Source: Puniceicoccales bacterium | Lineage (GTDB): Bacteria > Verrucomicrobiota > Verrucomicrobiia > Opitutales > JAIRLM01 | Direction of reading: 5' to 3' | Length of the DNA: 7,122 nucleotides | Assembly: GCA_031282565.1 (NCBI GenBank) | Contig: JAITDL010000010.1 | Coordinates: 1 to 7,122 of the forward strand | Shown here: piece after piece, positions 1-5,649 of the stretch | Layout of the letters: every line of letters begins with the position of its first letter | Numbering within the stretch: the first letter of the stretch is position 1 | Made by a program: the position numbers and the translations under genes | The notes under the pieces: generated by a model | The model's input: the letters and a program-made list of their open reading frames with translations, nothing else | Databases searched by the model: none | What the model was told of the DNA's origin: nothing

Positions 1-2572
1 CCTTTTTCATGCAAAACAACTCATGGCTAACGTCGCTCTTATCATAGAAGTATAGCGCGCCATCGGCAACGCTGCGGAATGTTGCAATTCCGCCGCTATT
101 CACAAACATGTCAAGTTGCCGATCATAGCCATCGGGCCAACTCTGCTTTCTAGGGCCGTTATGCCTTACGTATTCCAGCTGTATGCCATCGCGAAATCGC
201 GTTGCATCACCTGTCTTCACATCCACATGCACGCATCCATCGACAACGAGCTCGTTTGGGGTAATGGCAAGGCGGCCATTTCTGGAGTTTATTTCTCCCG
301 TGTGAGCGTTTATAAACCAAAGGTCTTTTAGGAATTGCGAGGCGCTTGATTTTTTTGCAGAAACCGGTACTCCGCTTCCGGAAACAAGCGCCCTATTGAT
401 TGGGTCGAATTTTAAACCTCCGCTAAGCCTGTCAAGATAGGCATCGAGACTATCCATTGCGGCTGATTTTTCAGCACATGTTTTAGCTGTGGCGCCCATG
501 GCTCTCACAACATCCTCACCGCCATCCGTCGATTCGATGGCGGAGCATAGCGTGGCAGACTTGCCTCCACCGTTGTGTATGGTTCCGAAGCCGTAATTCG
601 GATCAACTGTTATGTAGAGTGCGAAGGCCGCAACTTCGTCGGCCACCGGCTCTGCACATTTGGTTTTACACGCAACGTATTCACAGAAAAGCATTAGTTC
701 AGCATTACTGAATGACGTTTTGCTGGATAGCAGTGCGGCAATTGGCCCATCAAGCCGTCCGGAAATTTCACGCAGCAAACCATTGTCGCCTGGCTTTTTA
801 GTTAAATTTCTAGAGACGCGCAACATCGCAGAAAGCTGTGCAATGGCCATGTCGCGACCTTTCGCATCCGGCGTTGCCATAGTACTGATGTGCGCCGTAA
901 TAGCTTCTAGTATCCTGTCTCTGAACTTTGCTAATTTCCATTTTTTCCCATTTGCAATTCTGTAAAAAACTTCAATGGCTTTTGGGTCGCCGGCATAGGT
1001 CCCTAAATTGGCAAAAAAATCATCGGCGCAATATTTCATTTCGCTGGCGTGCTGCGCAAATTTGTAGCCACTGAAATGTTTTATGGCCGCACCGGAAAAC
1101 TTTGCTCCATCCTTAGCAGTCGTTCGAGCTACGAAAGCTATCTCGTCGCTGGACAGCTTGCCGTCGCAGCTGTCTTGCGACCAGGCTCCGCGCTGCTCTA
1201 CTAATTGACTCGGACTAATGACATAATCTTTGAGCAGCGTTCCTAGTGCTTTATCTTCCCCGCGATATTTTACGACCATTGTTCCAAACGACCGAATTAG
1301 CGCGTCCATAGACCTTAAAAGCGATGGCGACAATTCTTCGCCACTCCTCAGGTTTGCGCAACTGCCTAAAAGTGAAGCGAATCCGACAATTATTTGTCCT
1401 TTGCGTTTTTTCACATCTGCAGAATCATCGTCCCTAATTACATAGGGCGCCATGTTCCCCGCGGCGTCCATGCAAAGCCTCATGGCGTAGTCGGCCGTTG
1501 CATCTGACATGCACAGATGAAAATTTGCTTCGCAGCCTCCGGTATTTTGGGAAATTTTACGCAAAAACTCATCCCATGCCGCCCTCTCATTGCCGTCAGG
1601 TGGTATCTTGCAATCATTGGCAATGGCCGACGACATAGGTGGAAGCAAAATTTGTACTGCGCTGTCGGCATCATTAGCAAATTTACTCGGCGGACGCAGT
1701 GAACTGGCGAATTTCAGCGCTTTGGCCGTCGATGTTTCAGTCTGCTGCGACAGTGGAGCAGAGGCCACTCCCGACGAAAGTTTTGTTGATCTGGCAAATT
1801 CCTCACCAAGTTTTCGCAAGTCGATGGGCGCATCGCCATCGACGACGCCGGATCCGAAGTCGTTGAAAACTACCATCGCCCGCGCGGCCTTGGCGCCAAA
1901 GTCTACTGACTTTAAAACGTTCTCCATGAATATGGTATCGCGCCATATGGCATGCACAATAAAATAAAATGCGCGCACAAATATTCCGGCGGCGGCGAGC
2001 ACTTCATTTGACAGCTGCCGTATCCGTAAAATGCCGGCAGCGCTCTGCATCGCTCCAAAATCCGACGCGCGAGTAATTGTCCTCTCCAGGCGCGCCTCGA
2101 GGTCTGCAATTGACATGGCGCGCAAATTTCTAACTCTATACGTGATAGCGCCGCTATTGGTGGCTTGATCTTGATCGACGGCTGCAATGGAAACGTCGTC
2201 CGGTGGCGCATCGTCCTGAAGCCTCCAAGCCTCATCCTCCCTTGTTGCAAACCCATCAACCACATGGCCGTCGTCGCCACTTGCCAGGGCAATGCGGCAA
2301 ATGTGCCTAGCGATGAGCTCTCTTTTATCATTATCCTCCGCCGCCTCAGCGTATCTGCCATCATTTGCAAGAAAAGTCTTCGCTTCATTAATGCACGCTC
2401 CAAGGGCTTTTATCCGGTTCGCAAATAGGTCGACCTGTTGCGTTTTAAATCTTTCCAGTGGGTTGGCTGCACTGACACGCGCAGCCGCCATCGCTCCAAC
2501 CGCACTGCCAATTAATGCTGAAATTGGCGCCGCAACTGAGTTGTCCACAAGCCGTCGCAAACCATCGCCCAT
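1..2572 (-). CDS. Large hypothetical protein, 3' end beyond window
   Basis: One reading frame stays open for 857 codons from ATG at 2572-2570 to the left edge, with no stop. An in-frame TAA lies two codons upstream (2576-2578), so this is the first possible ATG. I recognise no family. The first roughly 700 residues are Ala-, Asp- and Ser-rich and helical-looking, with about 16 Cys in the visible part. A small-residue hydrophobic stretch (residues about 11-31) does not look like a standard signal peptide. A second stretch, LAAAGIFVRAFYFIVHAIW (about 191-209), could cross or bind a membrane, although it holds an Arg. From about residue 752 (WFINAHTGEINSRNGRLAI) the sequence turns beta-rich. It reaches DGALYFYD at 837-844, close to the edge. 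Long alternating helical and beta parts could suit a secreted or surface protein, but this is inference. It is transcribed divergently from the RDD gene. No Shine-Dalgarno is visible. Confidence is high that it is a gene and low on function. Confidence 0.85.
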   Translation of the reverse strand, partial: MGDGLRRLVDNSVAAPISALIGSAVGAMAAARVSAANPLERFKTQQVDLFANRIKALGACINEAKTFLANDGRYAEAAEDNDKRELIARHICRIALASGDDGHVVDGFATREDEAWRLQDDAPPDDVSIAAVDQDQATNSGAITYRVRNLRAMSIADLEARLERTITRASDFGAMQSAAGILRIRQLSNEVLAAAGIFVRAFYFIVHAIWRDTIFMENVLKSVDFGAKAARAMVVFNDFGSGVVDGDAPIDLRKLGEEFARSTKLSSGVASAPLSQQTETSTAKALKFASSLRPPSKFANDADSAVQILLPPMSSAIANDCKIPPDGNERAAWDEFLRKISQNTGGCEANFHLCMSDATADYAMRLCMDAAGNMAPYVIRDDDSADVKKRKGQIIVGFASLLGSCANLRSGEELSPSLLRSMDALIRSFGTMVVKYRGEDKALGTLLKDYVISPSQLVEQRGAWSQDSCDGKLSSDEIAFVARTTAKDGAKFSGAAIKHFSGYKFAQHASEMKYCADDFFANLGTYAGDPKAIEVFYRIANGKKWKLAKFRDRILEAITAHISTMATPDAKGRDMAIAQLSAMLRVSRNLTKKPGDNGLLREISGRLDGPIAALLSSKTSFSNAELMLFCEYVACKTKCAEPVADEVAAFALYITVDPNYGFGTIHNGGGKSATLCSAIESTDGGEDVVRAMGATAKTCAEKSAAMDSLDAYLDRLSGGLKFDPINRALVSGSGVPVSAKKSSASQFLKDLWFINAHTGEINSRNGRLAITPNELVVDGCVHVDVKTGDATRFRDGIQLEYVRHNGPRKQSWPDGYDRQLDMFVNSGGIATFRSVADGALYFYDKSDVSHELFCMKK

Positions 2573-2582
2573 CGCTTAGATC

Positions 2583-2611
2583 AGTTTACATTGGCGACAT
2601 ATGTTTAGCAA
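2583..2611 (-). promoter_or_regulatory. Weak sigma70-like promoter candidate for the leftward gene
   Basis: Read on the minus strand, TTGCTA (2611-2606) is followed after 17 bases by TAAACT (2588-2583). Each hexamer matches 4 of 6 consensus positions. A start about 7 bases further on would fall within a few bases of the ATG at 2572, giving a nearly leaderless message. That agrees with the lack of a Shine-Dalgarno sequence. Matches this weak are common by chance. Confidence 0.22.
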
Positions 2612-2668
2612 TCGTAAAACTGCTCCGCCGGCTGCACTTCTTTTCAACTAGCAGCAGGTCAACGAGTT

Positions 2669-2700
2669 GCGCCAACTGCGCCGGCGCCCACCATTGGCGC
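2669..2700. promoter_or_regulatory. Nested palindrome in divergent intergenic region
   Basis: Perfect 7-base arms GCGCCAA (2669-2675) and TTGGCGC (2694-2700) enclose a second perfect palindrome, GCGCCGGCGC (2678-2687). It lies between two divergent genes, 58 bases upstream of the RDD start and 97 bases upstream of the leftward ATG. It could be an operator for one or both genes, or a hairpin in the RDD leader. No U-run follows, so it is not a standard terminator. The function is inferred from position and symmetry only. Confidence 0.35.
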
Positions 2701-2757
2701 GAAATTCCAATGGCAAATTTATCTAGCAAAGTTGCACTTTTTCAGTAAATTGCGGCC

Positions 2758-3276
2758 ATGGTTTTTGGCGTAAAAAACAAACAAAGCCCTCTCCCACGCC
2801 GCTTTGCAGCCTATTTTCTGGATGTCACTCTGGCCCTAATGCTGGCCATAACTATTCTGCTGTGGGTCTATCCGAAATTTTTTCCCCAATCCTGGGAGAT
2901 TCTAAGCGGCAGTTCCGGAAAAATCGGCCAGGAATTTCTTCTCCACCAATCCGATGGCGATAGAGCAGAACTGCTGCACCTCTTCGCGGCAACGCAGCTT
3001 GTCATTTTTGCGATTCTCACGCTGTATTTTTGGCTTTCGGAAGTGCTAAGTGGCGGCGGGTCACTTGGGAAATGCATGTTCCGCGTGCGTGTCCTGGACT
3101 GCAGCTCCGGGAAACGGCCCGATTCCATTCGCCTGTTTTTGCGCAGCGCGACCTCTTCCCTGTGCCTGACAGTCTGCTCACCATTTCTTTTTGCGAATTT
3201 CATCTGCGCCATTTTTCGCCGCGACCGCCGCTGCTTCCACGACATCATCTGCGGAACTTGCGTCGGCGGCGACTAG
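2758..3276 (+). CDS. RDD-family integral membrane protein
   Basis: This 172-residue protein has the layout of RDD-domain proteins, a family of small inner-membrane proteins of mostly unknown role (some are linked to ion or solute transport). The N-terminal signature RRFAAYFLD (residues 14-22) places Arg and Asp at the start of the first membrane segment (about 16-38). A second hydrophobic segment covers about 76-97. The conserved loop GGSLGKCMFRVRVLD (100-114) follows, then a third segment (about 131-153). It ends with a charged RRDRRCFHDIICGT motif (154-167), matching the family's R..HD..GT ending. The length is normal for a single RDD domain. ATG at 2758 fits because the signature begins only 13 residues later. 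No Shine-Dalgarno precedes it. The secretin gene follows after 44 bases, so they are probably co-transcribed. Substrate is unknown. It is unusually Cys-rich near the C-terminus (Cys at 136, 140, 150, 159, 165 and 168). Confidence 0.85.
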   Translation: MVFGVKNKQSPLPRRFAAYFLDVTLALMLAITILLWVYPKFFPQSWEILSGSSGKIGQEFLLHQSDGDRAELLHLFAATQLVIFAILTLYFWLSEVLSGGGSLGKCMFRVRVLDCSSGKRPDSIRLFLRSATSSLCLTVCSPFLFANFICAIFRRDRRCFHDIICGTCVGGD

Positions 3277-3300
3277 GGCGACTGCCGTCCGGTGATATTT

Positions 3301-3321
3301 TTTTAACGACAGTTGTTAAAA
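3301..3321. promoter_or_regulatory. Near-perfect inverted repeat at the secretin start
   Basis: Arms TTTTAAC (3301-3307) and GTTAAAA (3315-3321) are perfect inverted copies. The middle is also largely symmetric, with one mismatched pair (G3308 with T3314). It sits between the RDD stop and the secretin start, and its last base is the A of the ATG at 3321. A second TGTTAA follows at 3325-3330. It could be an operator for the secretin or a weak RNA hairpin that limits read-through from the RDD gene. If it is an operator or hairpin, initiation at one of the downstream ATGs (3339 or 3345) would be easier to picture. Confidence 0.35.
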
Positions 3322-5348
3322 TGCTGTTAACGTGCGCAATGCCCATGTCGCTTCGCCACCACATCGTTCTGCTGATTCTTCCACTGGCGCAACTTTCTGC
3401 GTCTCCCATTGACGACGCAATTTGGGGCGACAGTTCCCTTGCCAGGGCCATCTACGGCGACTTGGCCGGCGAAGCAGACAACGCGAAACACTCCGCAGGA
3501 GATGGAGATGTGAGTCGCAGGGAAGTCAGGGAAAGGATGCTGGCAGCCGTTGACCAGAGCTGGATCGGCGAAGATCGCCGCGAAGAAATTGCCCCCGTTG
3601 CCACTGCGGAAGACGGAGAAAAACCCGGCGGAAATAGGCTCGAAGAGAAGCTGCGCACCATTTCCATAGAAAAAATTTGCTTCAGGGAAATGCCGCTCCG
3701 CGATGCCGTTGATTTGCTCGGTGAAATAGCCGAAGCAGCCGATCCCGACGGCGAAGGAATAAATTTGGCCATCGTCGACGACCCATCAGACGACTGCACC
3801 GTGCACATGACTCTTCGCAACATACCGCTCGGCAGAGCCATAGAACTCTTGGCCCAGTGCGCCGACTTCGACTGGGAAATTGACGGCGACACCGTGATTT
3901 TGAGTTCCGCCGAGAAGAATTTGGAAAGACTCCGCACAAAATTTTTCCCGCTGTCGCGGGCAACCGTACTCCGCATGACCAATTTGCGCCAAAAAAAATC
4001 CGACGACGAGCGCGACGGCGATGGCGGCGGCAGAATTGCCATGGAGGAGAGGCTAATTCGCAACTTTTTGCAGAATGCCGGCGTCGATTTCTACGCCGCA
4101 GATGGAGCGTCCATGGCCTTCGACGGCAGCGGCATAGTTGTCACGCAGACGCCGAGGAATCTCAAGCGCGTGGAAAATATTCTCAGCCGCTACGCCGATG
4201 CGAAGCAGGTGGAAATCGAGACAAAATTTATCGAAGTTCAACAGGGCGTCCTGGATGAGTTGCAAGTTCGCTGGTCCATGGCCGCGGACCACGGGAAGAC
4301 GAAATCAGCTTCCGGCGGTGGAAATTTCGATAACCTGCGCCTACTGTCCCAGGCATTTTCACAGCAAAATGGTTCAACGGGAGCAGGTTCCATAGTGTTG
4401 GAATCGGAATCCATCGGAGGCGTCGAGAGAAAAATCCCCATCGCAAACCAGCCGCCTTCCATGCCGAGCAGTGCAAACCTGGGTCAAAACACAACTCCAC
4501 TCGTTGATGTGATGGGAGTCATTGGCAGCACGCAACTTGGGTTCATGCTGCGCGCGCTGGAACAGCAAACCGGTTCCGATCTCATGAGCGCGCCGACGGT
4601 GTCTGTGCTCTCTGGAAATACTGCGGAAATTGTCGTGGCCCAAGAATTTCGCTATCCCGAAGAATACGACGCCATACTGTCGTCGGTGGGGACCAGTGGC
4701 GGCACATTGACCGGCTCTTCTGCCGGCGTAACTATCACCGCTGGAACACCTCGCAACTTTAAAACCCGCAATATCGGCGTGGAAATGTCCGTAACTCCAA
4801 CCGTCGAAGCGGACAATCGCATAAGCCTGCAGCTGGAACCGTCAGTCACTGAATTTGAAGGATTTGTGGAGTATGGCGGGCCTTCCATCGCCGTCTCCGG
4901 CGGGTCGACGGTCACCATCCCGTCGGGATTTTTCCAGCCGATCTTCTCGACGCGCCGCATAGCGACCGAAGTCACCATGGACAATGGAGCTACGGTGGTC
5001 ATGGGCGGACTGACCAGGGAGGAGATGAAAACCGTGCGCGACAAAATTCCAATTCTCGGCGACATCCCGCTGCTGGGCAGGCTATTTCGCTCAAATGGAC
5101 AGAGTTCCCAGAAGAGGAATTTGCTCATATTCGTGACCGCACGGCTGTCCGGCGGCCATGGATCCGATGTCGTTGGCTGTGAAATTGTTCGCCAACCGCG
5201 TCACTGCGGCAAAGACTGCCCATCGGACAGCTCCAGGAAAATTTTTCCAGAATTGAAACAGCTGCAGCCAAAATCAGCTCAACCAACGGCAACCGATAAA
5301 TCCTCTGACCGCAGGAAAATTTCACACCGGGGAGCTGAAAATTTTTGA
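3321..5348 (+). CDS. Outer-membrane secretin (type II secretion / type IV pilus class)
   Basis: This is a secretin, the multimeric outer-membrane gate of type II secretion or type IV pilus machines. With ATG 3321 it has 675 residues. ATG 3339 or 3345 are also possible, and from 3345 the signal peptide is compact: MSLRHH, then hydrophobic IVLLILPLAQLSA, with cleavage near SA|SP. The open frame continues upstream to 3030 only as a shadow over the RDD gene. An acidic linker leads to an STN/N0-like domain (about 115-195, including VHMTLRNIPLGRAIELLAQC). A secretin N-domain follows (about 273-306, TPRNLKRVENILSRYADA). The secretin core spans about 395-610. It has SAPTVSVLSGNTAEIVV, PIFSTRRIATEV, VVMGGL (559-564), LGDIPLLGRLFRS (579-591) and LLIFVTARL (601-609), all diagnostic. 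The style resembles verrucomicrobial and planctomycete secretins such as Amuc_1098. A hydrophilic, basic tail of about 65 residues with three Cys follows the core, which is unusual. No pilus or GspE/F genes lie nearby. PilQ and GspD cannot be told apart here. Confidence 0.93.
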   Translation: MLLTCAMPMSLRHHIVLLILPLAQLSASPIDDAIWGDSSLARAIYGDLAGEADNAKHSAGDGDVSRREVRERMLAAVDQSWIGEDRREEIAPVATAEDGEKPGGNRLEEKLRTISIEKICFREMPLRDAVDLLGEIAEAADPDGEGINLAIVDDPSDDCTVHMTLRNIPLGRAIELLAQCADFDWEIDGDTVILSSAEKNLERLRTKFFPLSRATVLRMTNLRQKKSDDERDGDGGGRIAMEERLIRNFLQNAGVDFYAADGASMAFDGSGIVVTQTPRNLKRVENILSRYADAKQVEIETKFIEVQQGVLDELQVRWSMAADHGKTKSASGGGNFDNLRLLSQAFSQQNGSTGAGSIVLESESIGGVERKIPIANQPPSMPSSANLGQNTTPLVDVMGVIGSTQLGFMLRALEQQTGSDLMSAPTVSVLSGNTAEIVVAQEFRYPEEYDAILSSVGTSGGTLTGSSAGVTITAGTPRNFKTRNIGVEMSVTPTVEADNRISLQLEPSVTEFEGFVEYGGPSIAVSGGSTVTIPSGFFQPIFSTRRIATEVTMDNGATVVMGGLTREEMKTVRDKIPILGDIPLLGRLFRSNGQSSQKRNLLIFVTARLSGGHGSDVVGCEIVRQPRHCGKDCPSDSSRKIFPELKQLQPKSAQPTATDKSSDRRKISHRGAENF

Positions 5349-5353
5349 TCATT

Positions 5354-5379
5354 CCGCCGCAGAAGATCGACTGCGGTGG
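5354..5379 (+). terminator. Hairpin just after the secretin stop, no U-tract
   Basis: CCGCCGCAG (5354-5362) pairs with CTGCGGTGG (5371-5379), giving nine base pairs with one G-U across an 8-base loop. It begins 5 bases after the TGA at 5346-5348. The position fits a transcription end or a 3'-protecting hairpin. GGCGGCGCC follows rather than a run of T, so a standard intrinsic terminator is not supported. Confidence 0.4.
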
Positions 5380-5402
5380 AGGCGGCGCCGCGGTGCAGTG
5401 TC

Positions 5403-5433
5403 GCGCCGCTAGAGAAACGCCATTTCGCGGCGC
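5403..5433 (+). repeat. Second GC-rich inverted repeat downstream of secretin
   Basis: Perfect 7-base arms GCGCCGC (5403-5409) and GCGGCGC (5427-5433) flank a 17-base loop. Together with the hairpin at 5354-5379 it forms a compact structured block before the AT-rich leader of the Pmp-like gene. The arms could also pair with GGCGGCGCCGCGG at about 5380-5393, so alternative folds are possible. No T-run follows. Confidence 0.35.
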
Positions 5434-5562
5434 CCCTGGAACCACTTAGCCAATCTGCTGCCGCAGGGCCAAAAGCCAATAGATTGGAGCAGAGCAAAAT
5501 AAACTTTAACGCCTTTTTAACTTTTTACTTGATTTACGTTTGCCGGCCAAACAAACTAAGTT

Positions 5563-5649
5563 GTGTTCGTAAAATGCAATCTCCACAGCTCCACATGCGC
5601 CCTAGCGGCACTCTGCGCGCTGCCCGTCGTTGGATTTGCTGGCACTGCG
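5563..5649 (+). other. Predicted Sec signal peptide region of the Pmp-like protein
   Basis: Residues 1-29, read from GTG 5563, have one Lys, an Ala/Leu/Val core and small residues at GFA (24-26) and GTA (27-29) that suit signal peptidase I. The start is uncertain. ATG 5574 lies in another frame and would need a frameshift to join this protein. Confidence 0.55.

Larger units (their letters stand above)
5349..5562. other. Intergenic region between secretin and Pmp-like gene
   Basis: I find no convincing gene here. The first part is GC-rich and holds two hairpins, listed separately. The part from about 5490 to 5560 is AT-rich, as expected for a promoter and leader of the gene that follows. The best -35/-10 pair I can find, TTGATT (5529-5534) and CAAACT (5552-5557) 17 bases apart, is too weak to call. 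CCAAT-AG-ATTGG (5476-5487) is a short perfect palindrome. TTTAACG (5505-5511) also occurs in the inverted repeat upstream of the secretin. Confidence 0.6.

Noticed and set aside
1130..1175. EF-hand-like phrase DSCDGKLSSDE in the minus-strand protein (around residues 467-477)
   Set aside because: Only the D-G-x-L...E part of the loop fits; the first and third calcium ligands are Gln and Ser and there is no second hand.
2541..2549. TTGTCCACA, one mismatch from the DnaA box TTATCCACA
   Set aside because: A single copy inside coding sequence, without a cluster, AT-rich unwinding region or replication genes.
116..2579. Several short frames on both strands of 61-163 codons
   Set aside because: All lie inside the single 857-codon minus frame and show no recognisable domains or start signals.
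3030..3320. Upstream extension of the secretin frame
   Set aside because: It overlaps the RDD coding region in another frame, and a good signal peptide begins only at 3321-3345.
5125..5445. Minus-strand frame over the secretin tail and hairpins
   Set aside because: No motifs; it covers the 3' end of the secretin in antisense and is explained by the GC-rich composition.
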